Shown: one piece after another, positions 38,301-49,377 of the stretch | How positions within the stretch are numbered: the stretch's first letter is position 1 | Layout: each line of letters opens with the position of its first letter | Assembly: GCA_949126835.1 (NCBI GenBank) | Contig: OX421505.1 | Location: 8,068,587-8,132,586 of the forward strand | Direction: 5' to 3' | From: Anisus vortex | Lineage: Eukaryota; Mollusca; Gastropoda; Planorbidae | Length of the DNA: 64,000 nt | The notes under the pieces: generated by a model | The model's input: only the letters and a program-made list of their open reading frames with translations | Databases searched by the model: none | What the model was told of the DNA's origin: nothing | Program-made: the position numbers and the translations under genes

Positions 38301-41300
38301 ATTAACTAATACTAACAATACTAATAACTGTAGGCCTACTTAAGGATTTTGGTCAGAGCATTGGACAACACACAACATGTTGGCAAATCGATCTTGTTCA
38401 TCAAAATTGTTCTGTTAACCCATCATACCATACAACAACATGTTAGCAAATCAATTTTACTATTGTGCATTGTAAGAAATCATTTAACCGTTAAATGGGG
38501 TTACTTAGACCTCTTTTGAACCTTCTAACGTTATAATGAATCTACTAAAGTATTAATTTTTGGGCTATCAATTTTAAATATGGAGCTCCTACTTATAGTT
38601 ACGTTAGTATCATTTAAAAAAATAACCCATAAAAACAAAGTTTTTATTATACTCCCTTTCTTTGTAAACTAAGTTTATAATATTTGATTTATATTTTGAT
38701 AGATTAAAATAGATATAAGTGATATCATACCTTATGAATTTCCACACTAAAATTTTGCGCATCCTTTTTTTTTCTAGCTTTGGCCCGCAAAAAACAAACA
38801 AAGATAACTCTATTTTGTTTCGGCTACATTGTGTCGCTTTCATTCTATTTATTTCGTAAAAACGAACATATCCGAAAAGTTTATTTACTTCCGTCTCTTC
38901 CGGTAGAGGCAGCCATGTTTGACGTAAAATATTTTCCTCGATTCGCAAATTGATCGAATGAATTCGTGACTATTCCAAACGCTATGATGCTGAAAATTTG
39001 ATTGTTAGTCGGGACAAGTCTGCTGGCTAAGTTTCGGCTCGATTGGACGAAGGAAAGTGGTCGAAAAATCGATGCAAACTTTTGCAAGCAACCAGACAAG
39101 CAGACAGACAGCGCAAGTTAATAGAAAAGGAATAAAAAGCAAAACCATACTAAATAAAAGTAGATGTAAAAAAAAAATTTTTACAATTTGAAAAAATGTA
39201 AAGAGCATTATGTAATAAAGCAGAGGTTACCCTGTAAAGAGCATGTAATGGTCACTCGGGGGTATGTCCGTTTGGGTCTGCGCCCAGGCCGCGAATAAGC
39301 CCAGGCCCACACTGGCGTCAAACTGGTTGTTAGTTGTGATGTTGGCAATGAAGGCATCCTGGGCAGCTGTCTTTCAATGAGAGAAGAAACAACGAACGCA
39401 TGTTTATGTTAATCTACAATGAAACTTCCAATATTCGTCTGTGTTGATATTAGTAATGTTAAGTTTCTCTTTTACATGATTTTAAGTTGAAACGTTTTTC
39501 ATTTATCTTTCGGAAGGGATGATGGGTAAAAATAAATTAAGCAAAAGTAAACAAAACTTACTGTTAAAATTTTCAGAACTGTAACAGTTGTTGTAATTGA
39601 AATATCTGGGTCAGTGATAGATTCATACATCCCTTTCACCTGTTGGAATATGAAAATATTAATTTAGACTGGTTTTATCAAATGTATAAAGGTATGTTAT
39701 AATGAAATAATGTGGCCCTTTCTAGTTGTTAAGCTGTTTATTTCAATTCTTTTAGCGCTGCGGGGTATACGGTTCTGCTATTTTATCTTATCTGATATAT
39801 TACAGAAGCTTCTTATACAGAGAAGATTATTGCGTCCTAAGCTCATCTGCATACGCTCTAGTCATGTATTGTCATCTATGTTTTAAATGAAGTTAACCCT
39901 TCCCGTACCGACCTACTTCTATCTATGCTGCCTTCAGTTCCGCTATATACGCGCCCGGGACTGTAAGGGTTAAGTTACTGGTTTTCCTGGTTTGTTCAGG
40001 ATACCCATGTTCAGATGCCACTCTATTTTAAGTCGTTTATTGTATCCAATCTTTCTTTGTCACCGAAAGACAAACTTTAAAATGAAAACGTTTTTTTTAA
40101 ATAGAAAATACAGGGATTTCTTTGATATCAAATGCACCTTCCATGGTCACGTCTTTATCCCCTGGACCAGTGAGTCTGAAAGACGAAATTGAGCTTCAAA
40201 CATTGACGAGCCTAAGCGATGGGCTTCAACGCAAGATGCAGTTGCGGCAGTCTGGTGTATCATTTGCTTTTGGTGCGCCTCCGTTGCAACAAAGAATAAA
40301 ATGTACATTTCCAGTGCAAACAAGGATAAAAAGCACCAGTTCCAGTGCAAACAAGGATAAAAAGCACCAGTTCCAGTGCAAACAAGGATAAAAAGCACCA
40401 GTTCCGGGACTAAAGCACCACAGAGTTGTGGAAACCTAAGGAAGATGAACTATATGATCGTCCAAACATGTATTATTTTCTTTTACGCTCATGAAGTCGT
40501 AGAATTACAACACAATAACAACTTGTTGCAACGTTCAGATAAACATAAAGACAAAAACACTTTCCTTATCCCTTATGCGAGAACAAATGCATATAAATAC
40601 TCTTTCTTCCCGAGTGGCCTTCGAGCATGGAATGGGTTGCCTTAACAAACCAGGAAAACCAGTTACTTAACATCAACATTAATAAACATGCAAGACTAGA
40701 TGAGCGTAGGACGCAATAATCTTCTTTATAGAAGGAGCGTATGTATTATATAAGATACAATCTGATGCATTCGTTTCCCGCCTTTTTGACAAAACATATT
40801 CTCCGGAATGGCTGCTATGTAATTCGAGAAAGCGTTATCTCCCTACAGATTCCAACCATTTAATTTTCAGACTTTATTGTTGTCTTGAGCAGCATTAACT
40901 ATTGCAGACGATATTTTGGTCAGCTTAACCATAAACAGCATATTATTATGCAGACGATATTATTTTAACAAAATAGGCTTGCTACAGACGGTACTTTAGA
41001 CCTGCCGGTAAACTAGGACAGTTGCAGACGATACTCCTATCGGTTTGGCCAATAAGGCAAAGAAGATTAACAAAATCTAAATGGTATAATAAAGAAAGAA
41101 AACAACAGCGGATAAAGATAAATACTTACAGAGTCGGCTACATATGTATACCAAAGTCTTATTTTGAGCAGCGCGTTCGCCTGGCCATAATATGCCACCC
41201 ACCTGTTCAATGGAAACAAGAGAGCCGAAGTTTGATTGGCTGGCTTTTTTTTTAAATTAAAGAATTGATGAATCGGGCTGACTACCATATCAGTACAGTA

Positions 41301-43840
41301 AATCAGCTTACTCTAGTATATCAGTACAGTAAATCAGCTTACTTCAAGTAGTAGTCCTATAACAGTACAGTAAATCAGCTTACTCTATTATATCAGTACA
41401 GTAAATCAGCTTACTCTATAATATCAGTACAGAAAATCAGCTTACTTCAAGTATTATAACAGTAGGCCTACAGTAAATCAGCTTACTTTAGGTAGTCAAC
41501 ATTATCCACCACGAAGGCCATTTCGATCACGTGCCGGGTAAGCGCCCGTCTGTGTCTGTGACCCGGATGTTTGTACAAGTGGGCGTATTCCTTGGTGTGG
41601 ATCAGTTCTGGTCTCTCTAGGGATGGAATAGAAGGGGTGACGTGGGAGGGGGCGGAGGTTAAGAGGGGTGAAACAAGAACACTCCATTGACCTTATTGTA
41701 AGCTGCTCCTACAAATAAAGTGACTACGGCGTGACACTTATACCTCACTGGCATTCGCCATAATGTTTCCGTTGGTAAAGATAACTTGTGGATGACAAGT
41801 TTACGCATTCCTCTTAGGCTTATGAAACATTTTGTTGTTATGCAATTTCTTAGTTTTTTTTTAGCAATTACTATAATTAGATCCAAGGACCTTTGGTAGG
41901 CCAAATCAATGCCCGCCTTGTTCCATAAGTCTTACAAAAGAATATATAAATTATCGTTTCTCAAAATAATCATTTTTCAAAATAATCGTTTTTCAAAATT
42001 ATTGTTTTTCAAAATGAACTTTTTTTTCGAAATTATCATTTTATTTATTTATAGTTTTTTAAAATGATCGTTTTTCAAAATTATCGTTTTTCAAAATTGT
42101 CGTGTAGAAGTGTAGTTTTGTATGTACCAACCAATTGTATCTTTGACACCATCGTTTCCGTAATTTAGTATTTGAGCTGATCCAATGTGTCCAACTTTGT
42201 GTGACGCTACCGCTTTAGGTTCACTGAAGTCTCCCTCAACTGGCTCCAAACTCCAAGTGGCTCTTGACAAAGAGAATGTTCCAGTCTGGAGTAAAAAAAA
42301 ACATGCAGTGAACTTTCTACTCAAAATGTTTTTTTCTGATGTTTTATCTGTTTATCTTTTCATTTCTTGATCTATACAGTCATCTTTCCACTGATCAACG
42401 CCGTCGGCTTGATTATATCTATTATATCTGTCTATTTATCTATTTGTCTATCCTTTTATCTAGCTAGGTTCTATTTCTATTGTATATGTCTGCCCGTTTA
42501 TCTGTATGTCCATCTGTCTATCGGTTAAAAAATCTACCATTCTGTCTCTGTCTATTCATTGATTTATTCTATTTATACTATTTGATATCATAATATATTT
42601 ATTTTAAACAGTGTGCATTTTAGAGCGTAGAGAAACAGGGAGAGAGAAAGAGAGAGAGAGAGAGAAAGAGAGTGAGAGAGAGAGTGAGAGAGAAAGAGAA
42701 GATAGATAGATTAAGTGAATGAACGGGAAACCTTAATGATAGATATTGATAGTGTTACAATAATACAAATTGAAAGTATTTACTTGTCTGCTCTACGCTC
42801 GACCAGAGAAATGTTATTAAAATGAAAAGCCAATATAATTATTGAAAACTTACCAAATTGTAGATGCCATTGTTACGATGAACTATAAATGTTGAAGCGT
42901 ATCGTGGATCTGTGTACACTGCGGAATCCTGAAAAAAAAAGTTACGATTCTTGTTTTTTTTTTAGGTCTGAAAGAAAGTGTGCTAAAGTATCTGAAAGAA
43001 AATAATATTACCTTTAATAAGTAAATTCTTCAATACATGCAAGCCTTTTTAAATTTCGCATTTACAACAATTAAATTTACCGTGGGGATTATGTTGGCTT
43101 GCAGCGTCGTCTTCACATCCTCCGTGGCCACGGTCAGCAGACCCGACTTGGTCAATCTCAGGGTCAGCGCCTGGTCCCGCAGCTTCATCTCGAACGTCAG
43201 CACTTCCGGCATAGCGTCTACGCGGACATCTCTCTTGGCCCTGTGCCCTTTTGGGCCGTAGCCTTCGGACACCAAGTCAAGGTCCACTACTTCACCTACA
43301 AGAGAACGTCAAAATATTCTTTATGGAAGCTTAAGAAATTACTTCCCTTGCACCTTGGTACGCCCTACATTTTTTTCAAACATCACTAGAAACAATAGAG
43401 GACAAAAGGGCAAAGAGTAAAGTAGTAATAACACATAAGGCATTAAACTATGACTTAAAAGTGCAATACAATAACAATTTGTAACAATGCTCAGATAAAG
43501 ATAAGGGCAAAAACACTTTCCTTATCCCATATGCGAGAACAAAAGAACTCTTTCTTCACGATTGGCATCCGAGCATGGAATGGGTTGAACAAGTCAGGAA
43601 AACCAGTAACTTAACATCATTTAAAACACTTTTCAAAATGCAAGACTAGACTCAGACCACGGACAAGCGTAGGACGCAATAATCTTCTTTATAGAAGAAG
43701 CGTCTGTAATATAAAATATAAAATATCACATAATATAATATAGAAACTAATGCAGTTCAAGACTTACTTCCTGCAGTCAATACAGCTACATTGCCCAATA
43801 AGACACCAAGACAAACAAACAATGCAAATAGACCGAACAT
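32304..43840 (-). CDS. Secreted ADAMTS-like zinc metalloprotease, copy A (complete, 13 exons)
   Basis: Exons, 5' to 3' on the minus strand: 43840-43768, 43295-43081, 42928-42854, 42285-42132, 41616-41487, 41202-41130, 39639-39562, 39370-39231, 37366-37238, 36489-36328, 35214-35073, 33667-33554, 32711-32304. All have AG acceptors and GT donors, and phases join without a stop to give 630 residues. A hydrophobic signal peptide begins MFGLFALFVCLGVLLG. The prodomain ends in a furin-type HRHRR site (192-196), followed by the catalytic domain. The zinc site HELGHSLSSDHD (351-362) is split between exons 9 and 10, with a Met-turn FIM at 375-377 and WTFSNCS after it. Ser replaces the reprolysin Gly at the eighth position, as in some ADAMTS. 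A Cys-rich segment follows (CSGMWC, then CGTGMVCIQGFCV), then a Thr/Pro tail with six 12-residue units and a short Cys-containing end. No thrombospondin repeat is seen. It is probably an extracellular protease of family M12B; its substrate is unknown. Confidence 0.88.
32380..32640 (-). repeat. 36-nt coding repeat, Thr/Pro tail of copy A
   Basis: Tandem 36-nt units encode RPTTTTPTTTTT; there are six [R/K]P starts. Runs of Thr and Pro predict dense O-glycosylation. Confidence 0.9.
32783..33310 (-). mobile_element. Truncated CR1-like LINE, only in protease copy A
   Basis: The minus strand reads LEISQLDYANCLYIGLPEC and later FVARSYSVVTPLWWNELPNT, both typical of CR1-group reverse transcriptase C-termini. 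In copy B the flanks join directly (GAATTAGAATCGGAATAACA), so the piece entered copy A after duplication. TTAGAA-like flanks occur on both sides. Confidence 0.7.
33955..34358 (-). other. Exon-like open frame inside intron 11 of protease copy A
   Basis: An open frame of about 134 codons runs on the minus strand from an acceptor-like TTGTACAG at 34359 to a TAA at 33955. It has no in-frame ATG, so it looks like a terminal exon rather than a whole gene. The protein has Cys, Trp and aromatic residues in a folded-domain pattern (APWLTIDFG, SRDSGCVFWVQFESE, YSFQILPSNSDSQC). The WLTIDFG segment loosely recalls galactose-binding or discoidin-like folds, but this is a weak guess. It lies between exons 11 and 12, which already join in phase, so it may be an alternative 3' end of the protease, an exon of another gene, or a relic. 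The copy B equivalent is broken. Confidence 0.4.
35497..35795 (+). mobile_element. Family 2 SINE plus family 1 fragment, only in copy A
   Basis: 35497-35635 is a plus-strand family 2 SINE (GCCGGCTGGTCCAGCGGTTAG). 35725-35790 is a family 1 body fragment. Copy B near 56000 has neither. Confidence 0.65.
36537..36765 (-). mobile_element. Family 1 SINE, present only in protease copy A
   Basis: It lies in intron 9, just upstream of exon 10, between the shared sequences GATGATCAA and the following intron. The equivalent place in copy B (about 56775) lacks it, so it entered after the duplication. Confidence 0.7.
37495..37805. repeat. Degenerate roughly 29-bp minisatellite, copy A intron 8
   Basis: Repeats of CATAGAACATTTCAACAATC plus ACATTTAAC variants. 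The same array occurs in copy B at 57765-58035. Confidence 0.8.
38652..39131. mobile_element. Related TA-type transposon in copy A intron 8
   Basis: Starts CTCCCTTTCTTTG and contains GTGGTCGAAAAATCGATGCA and GACAGACAGC like the element at 31769. The right end is decayed. Copy B lacks it here. Confidence 0.55.
39820..40075 (-). mobile_element. LINE 3'-end fragment carrying an 81-bp insert
   Basis: Reverse copy of the LINE tail, interrupted at 39893-39973 by a TTAA-flanked element. Confidence 0.55.
39893..39973 (+). mobile_element. 81-bp TTAA-flanked MITE
   Basis: Starts TTAACCCTTCCCGTACCGAC and ends GGGACTGTAAGGGTTAA, with TTAA at both ends as in piggyBac-type insertions. Copy B lacks it at the matching site. 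Confidence 0.7.
40308..40405. repeat. 31-bp tandem repeat, copy A intron 6
   Basis: About three units of GTGCAAACAAGGATAAAAAG plus CACCAGTTCCA. Confidence 0.9.
40430..40760 (+). mobile_element. LINE 3'-end fragment
   Basis: The plus strand reads FLIPYARTNAYKYSFFPSGL then RAWNGLP, a common non-LTR polymerase C-terminus, followed by the tail GGACGCAATAATCTTCTTTA. Confidence 0.7.
41285..41486. repeat. Roughly 31-bp minisatellite containing a splice donor, copy A intron 5
   Basis: Units of AGTACAGTAAATCAGCTTAC plus TCTAGTATATC abut the 3' end of exon 5. On the minus strand each unit contains GTAAGCTGATTTACTG, the same as the true exon 5 donor. About six copies, including the true one. Confidence 0.88.
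41940..42112. repeat. 16-bp AT-rich minisatellite, copy A intron 4
   Basis: Degenerate copies of CAAAATTATCGTTTTT next to the exon 4 donor. Confidence 0.88.
42630..42712. repeat. GA-rich low-complexity run
   Basis: AGAGAGAGA-type sequence in intron 3 of copy A. Confidence 0.85.
43480..43730 (+). mobile_element. LINE 3'-end fragment, copy A intron 1
   Basis: Same coding end (CTCTTTCTTCACG, GAATGGGTTGAAC) and the same tail TAGGACGCAATAATCTTC as at 40430-40760. Confidence 0.65.
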
Positions 43841-45117
43841 TTTTATTAATAAGTATTAAGTAACCTTCGCCGAAACAATTAAGAATAATTAACTAAACAT
43901 AACTAGCGGCATTTACGCAGTAAAATGTTTGGTTGATACTGCAAGAAAAAATTTAGCGACCAGAACTGAACAAAATTTAAAGTGAGCGTTTCTAAATTGA
44001 TCGAGTTGAACTTAAATAGTGTTGCTATATCCTGTTAAGAAACTTTTCTATGGGATAAAATTCACGAACTTGTTAAATTAAACGCACGTTAATGCACTTA
44101 TGTTTTATTTAAACAAGAATTCGTTAAATGCCAATAATATAAAGAAAAAAAAAGATTGAAAGTTCAACACTTACTTAGCAGTGACCTACAGATAGCAACT
44201 CTAATTGTCCGCAATACTTTTCCGTAAGGAAATTGAGGTAATAATTTATGCTGATAGATACATCGACTCCATTCAATTCAATTCAAAACTACTGGCCGTA
44301 ACGTGAAGTATATGTCACAATTAGCATATTTGTTCTGCAAAAGGAATCGACATTGGATGTTAAAAAATATGTAAGGGTGAGAGTAGCATTTGTAACTTTG
44401 AATATTTGAATACAGCTTTACATTAACATTTTATAAATTATAGTAGATATAGGTTTGCCTTCTTGTACACCTTAAATTCAAAGCCATCTAATTTTTTGTT
44501 AGACATAAAAAGACTTGGAAAAGAAATATTTATGATTGATTATCATTCATGCATCTCTAAATTCTTTATATTTTTTTATTACCGCCCATGAATCAGAAAA
44601 GTTACTGCGAACGTCTTCATTCAAATGAGGAGCACCACATAGTCTAGAGTGTTTGTCATACAAATACGTAGTCTGCTTACTAGTTCGCCCCACAGGCATA
44701 GTTTCTGATCGTTTTTAGCATAAATACATATCCTAGCTGTGTGAGGTAATAGGTAGGTTATACTACTTGAGAACGTACTGAAACTGCAATTTAAAAAATC
44801 AGAAAATATTTTACATTAGTAAAACTTTTTTTTTTTATTACAACCATCCATTTTACGAGACTTTATTTCGCTAGCAGTAACATTGGCAAAGAAACATTCA
44901 TTGGGTTTTATATTAACCTGGTGTAAAACGTGGATTGGATGATGATCAAAAACCGTTTTGAGAGTTTCTAAACCGGACGAACCTTTCGGCTTTTTAGCCC
45001 ATGCGTAATATGGAGGCTGGGGGGGGGGGGGGGAGGTGTGAAGCGCCAGATTTGCTCCGAATTCCTATCCGTGATACGCAACCGAAGGCACAGTCACACT
45101 TTTTTAATCCCCTACAT
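43841..45117. other. Upstream region of protease copy A
   Basis: AT-rich sequence upstream of the ATG at 43840. On the minus strand a pyrimidine tract with TTCTTGCAG at about 43942 could be a 5' UTR acceptor. No certain promoter element was recognised. From 45019 there is a poly-G run and then the hAT element. Confidence 0.3.
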
Positions 45118-46270
45118 CATAGGTTCTCAACCTTTTTCGGCTCACCGCCCACTTTTACAATTTTTTTCCGCTCACCGCCTCCCCCCCCCCTTCATTTTCT
45201 TTTAGCGCCCACTCCCCCCACCTTTCCGCCCGTCTGGACTATAGTTTCCGCAATTTGTTTAGGAGGACTAGACATTTTGTGTGTTTAATTATCTTTAAAA
45301 AACTGAAAAGGAAACATATTGTAATAAGCAATAGATACAAAAAAATGCCTAATCGAAAGTTTTAAAGTTTAAATAAATCAATATTAATGTGAATCGTTTG
45401 CCTGGTGTATTGCTGGCACTGATTGCTAGCAATTTGTCTATTTTTGTTTGAATATCGGTTTAAAAAAAACTTAGGTCTAATAATCAGTTATATTTCTTAT
45501 ATTACAAAACAGAACTTGTTCGGCATCACTATTGAATCAAATGTGCAAAAAAAAAATTAATTAAAGGGAGATAATTAGCCCATTTTATTTGAGCTAATAT
45601 TTCTGTTCTTTTTCTTTTATACAAAATAAATGGCTTACAATTTATAACTTTGAAATGATCAAACTGTAAAAAATATTTTAAAATTATCTAAATATTATAT
45701 GACTAAAGAATTTTTTATGTATAATTTCAAGCATTACAATAACTACCCAGTTTGTATGATTACAACTTATCTACACCGCTTAATTTTAGTACACATCCAT
45801 TTCATAAAGTGTCAAACTCATTAAGGACATCTCGGTAAAACAGATCATAATAATTAATAATATCATTAAAATTAGCAGATGATAGAGCGACAGTGATCGG
45901 TCAGCAGGATTGACAGTCCGGTGAACCAACCACAGGACCAACCGGCCGCACACCATACTTGCCAAATACTGACCCCTACTTCATCGACAAGTTATTGCGA
46001 TTCCAATTTCTTATTAATATAATAATATGTAGGCATACTGTTAGGGGATATCGATGGGGCTATCAGATATTTAGCAGCAACTGTGTTTACATCACATTTC
46101 ATCCAAAAACGTATCGATTCAAATAGCTGAGGAGTTCAAATTATATCAGGTAGGTTTATACCGCCCAACTGCCCTTCACTGCCCCCCAATCGCCCCCGGG
46201 AATGTCATCGCCCCCCTAAAGGTTCTCACCGCCCCCCGGGGGGCGATATCGCCCCCGTTGAGAACATATG
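45118..46270 (+). mobile_element. hAT element with TTCTCAAC-type ends and intact target duplication
   Basis: Starts CATAGGTTCTCAACC and ends GTTGAGAACATATG. A perfect 8-bp duplication CCCTACAT flanks it (45110-45117, 46271-46278). Both ends carry CACCGCCC/GGGCGATA-type subterminal blocks. The interior (45520-45790) is the same AT-rich sequence found in the CAGGG-ended hAT elements. A family 2 SINE fragment lies at about 45890-45950. Confidence 0.85.
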
Positions 46271-46779
46271 CCCTACATGATTCCCCTTGGATCATTAACG
46301 AGGCGACTGCACCTCGTATTTCTAAAAGTGTCGCCTGATAAGGAAAATAAAGATCAAATCATAGACCTGGTCATCCAGACACCGGGCTTGGCGAGACGTG
46401 CATTGTTGCGCAATTTCTTCCTCCCTTACCGAAGCTCTGTGGACTCATGACCCGCGTGATGATTCTCGAAGTTGCAACTGGGGGGGGGGGGGGGGGAGGG
46501 GGCGTTGCCCCACGCTATTCTTTTTAATAAGATTTAAGTTTTAAGGCTCAGCATTACGCTAAACTAGTCAAGATATACAAACAAGCAACATGTATTTAAT
46601 ACTTAGAAATAGTTTTTTTGCGATATTTTTTTTATTTCGATGCCAACTTTAAACTCCAAATATTATTGTTTATTTATTTTTGATATCTTAGTTATTAGAC
46701 AATTTTCACAGTTTTTTTTGTTTTTCAATTTTTACAATTTCATTTCTTGGGACTCAACACTTTAAAAACAAGAGCATCG

Positions 46780-46935
46780 TGTGGCCAGCACAATGTCCAT
46801 CCCTCTTTACTGGTCTCCAACTAAAGGCAGGTAAACATCAAAGCTGAATAGAATCGGAGACATCCTCCAAGGAAGAAAAACTAAGTGATAACCTGGAGTT
46901 GAACTGGGGACATTGGTTCGCCAAATTGGCAGTCA
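46780..46935 (-). mobile_element. Degraded family 1 SINE
   Basis: Contains TGTGTGGCCAGCACAATG-like sequence, GGCAGGTAAACATCA and a decayed head. Diverged and partial. Confidence 0.45.
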
Positions 46936-46984
46936 GAGTCAGACAGAGTAAGTTACTGGTTATCATTCATCATCAGCAACACCA

Positions 46985-47155
46985 TTTACACAGACTAACA
47001 CAGCAATACTAGAAGGCAGGGGCGAGGCCACGAGGTGCTACAAGCCCCCACATAAATTTGGACCTTGAGAACAGGGCCCCACAATTCTAAATACGGCCCT
47101 GGTAACAAGTATTTTAAGAATAATCCGTGCCTCAGTCAGCTTTGTTACTGACTAT
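46985..47155. repeat. Dispersed repeat also found at 28601-28750
   Basis: Same blocks in the same order as the copy at 28601, but without the adjacent 21-bp minisatellite. Confidence 0.6.
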
Positions 47156-47199
47156 AGGGAAAGTCTTGGATAGATTCGTTTCTTGTCTGAAAGCAATTA

Positions 47200-48150
47200 A
47201 ATTGTATCGTGATGGAAAACAAAATTCCGATATTGAATCAGAAGAGTTGACTGTTGAAGCCGAAGTTACTGAATGACACAGCGACACATTTCAATGAGTT
47301 GAACTTGCATATACAAGGCACTCAAAGTTTTGGGCCACTGGAATGGATTGGCATTGAAACTGGACATATCTTGCCGTGAAATTTCAAAACATTAAACTAT
47401 TTCCCTAATTTAAGGCAAATTAAGAAAGATGACAGTTTTCAGAAATACAATGAAGCACTCAATGCGGATTTTTCTAAACAAAAACAAGACTTTCAAATTC
47501 ATAGACTCATGTTTCCATACCACATCAAGCCTTACTGGTCTGATCTTATCATATACTATAATACACATAGACCGCTTCCTTTAGTATTTCTGCTATATGA
47601 TGACTCGAAAGACTGCTTTTCGGAATTCCCGATTCGTATAATACTTCATCCAACTTCCGTTTTATTGAATCGCTTTGATTTTCTCAATGAAAAATTAAAA
47701 TTAAAATTATATACAGAGGAAACATTTAAGGAGGTGCGTAGAAGTAATTTAAGACAGCCTTATTGGTGGCGCACGGAAAAAAAGTACATATTATTATAAG
47801 CTCTAAAAATAGAGCAAGCGGTCCATCTTATTATAGTCTATGATCTTACTACAAATTACATATATCTGGATCTTTTTATATTGGAGGAATATTTGCATTT
47901 AAAAAAAAATTGTAAACATTCGAAAAATGTGACGATTTGCGTGAAAATCCTAAAAGAAAGCTTCTTAAGAAAGTCACCTGCTATTGTCAACTGCAAGGCA
48001 TTCGCTCTACTTTCAAATTTTGGCTTAAATTACACTAGTGAACATATTTTATCGCACATGAAAGCTTTTTTAAGTATACCAAGAGGTCACTTAAAATTGA
48101 CCACTCAGAAGTGTTGTAATATATACCTGACATTGAACAATTAGCGAAGA
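47200..48150 (+). pseudogene. hAT transposase remnant
   Basis: Broken frames on the plus strand read LNDTATHFNELNLHIQGTQS (47262-47325), then after several frame changes FALLSNFGLNYTSEHILSHM followed by KAFLSIPRGHLKL near the end. These are patterns of hAT-type transposases: the HLNxLNxxLQG segment and the C-terminal dimerisation region. A stretch at 47509-47799 is open but not recognisable as hAT. Stops and frameshifts make it inactive. Confidence 0.55.
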
Positions 48151-48299
48151 GCACTCAAGGAAAAGGTGCTCATTAATTGATACATGCTAATTACATTTAA
48201 TATAGTTTTTATGCTCGTCTCTCTTAATTAAGCATAAATATAATTATTTATAAGACAAATGTGTTTGTTTTACTATTGTAATAAATATAACAGGCTTAT

Positions 48300-49165
48300 G
48301 TCATCATCATCAGACCCACAACTTTCGTCGTGGGGGGTGCTACGACGGTGAGCGTAGCCAGATTTCTCCATTCGTCCCGGTCAGAAGCCGTTAGCAGAAG
48401 CGTATCAAGAGGTAGTTCGGTTCACTCTTTCAGGTCATCCAACCACTTCTTTTTCTCGTGACATTTTTCTGCGTGCTCCTTCGACCGTATCTTGTAGGAT
48501 GGGTCTGGCCAAGTAGTCATGCCTTACATTAAGACTTATGACCAAACCATCTCAGCTTTCGTTGTTTTACCGTTGAAAGGAGTGCTCCCTGTTTCCCCGT
48601 TAGATTATGGACCTGGAGCAAGACAAATTCATTTGTTTTTCTTTCTTCTCTCAGTCTTGTATTCAACGTCCAATTTTCGCAGCAATATAAAAATACGGAA
48701 AGAACCAGTGATGAGTATAATTTTATTTTCACTGGCAAGCTGATATTGCTCATCCATATTTTCCATAGTTAGACCATGTTGGGGGCCTCCAGGCTAAATC
48801 GAGTTTTTATTTCCTTTATTTCCTTCCCTCTCTAGTTAGGGTTGACCCTGGGTATTTGAATGTTTCAACCTCCTCCAAAATGTGGCGTTGAGTTTTATGC
48901 AGAATTCTGTGTTGTCTCCGCCGCTAATGCAGTGGCGTAGCTAGGGGAGGGGGAGGGGGGGGTCCAAATTCGAAAGTCCCCCAGGCCCCTACTTGAGGGA
49001 GGCCCCCAAAGGAGTGTCTGACATTTTTTTTGCAGGGGCCCCTAAAGAAGCCAAGCCCCCCCCCCCGGGCCCCTAAGTCCATAGCTACGCCACTGCGCTA
49101 ATTAGTATTTTACTTTTTTCTGTGCTGATTTCCATACCAACAGTTTTAGCTACTTATATACTAGC
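48300..49165 (-). mobile_element. LINE reverse transcriptase fragment interrupted by a MITE
   Basis: The minus strand reads ISLPVKIKLYSSLVLSVFLY then CCENWTLN and QRKLRWFGH, typical of RTE-like polymerase ends. A tail near 48310 encodes SPRRKLWV. The upstream part, beyond 49095, continues the same LINE. Frames are broken. Confidence 0.65.
48930..49095. mobile_element. CAGTGGCGTAGC-type MITE
   Basis: 166 bp with ends CAGTGGCGTAGCTAGG and ATAGCTACGCCACTG. Flanking octamers CGCTAATG and CGCTAATT match at 7 of 8. It is nested in the LINE fragment and related to 18243-18414. Confidence 0.75.
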
Positions 49166-49377
49166 ATTATATTATGCAATTGTGATTATAAGTCTAAAAA
49201 AAAAACTCATTAAATCGACTTTTTATTAACGCAGAAAATGTTTATTTACAACGTAAATTAATTTTATACATCTAATTACATTGGGACATGTTGAAAAAAA
49301 AAGCATAATGCTGAATTTGTGTAAATAAATAATAATTTATTAGTAACACTAATTATATTTTAAAAAATTAACTAATT

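Larger units (their letters stand above)
31290..43950. repeat. Tandem segmental duplication, unit A
   Basis: Exons, introns and 3' flank of this block match 51649 to the window end. The left limit is where the shared sequence begins (TCAGAATGACACA at about 31294 and 51654). The right limit cannot be fixed because unit B runs off the window. Offsets between partner exons grow from 19,953 to 21,432 because of insertions and repeat expansions. Confidence 0.85.

Noticed and set aside
45001..45288. Pro-rich 95-residue protein
   Set aside because: The frame runs across a hAT insertion boundary and a poly-G/poly-C tract.
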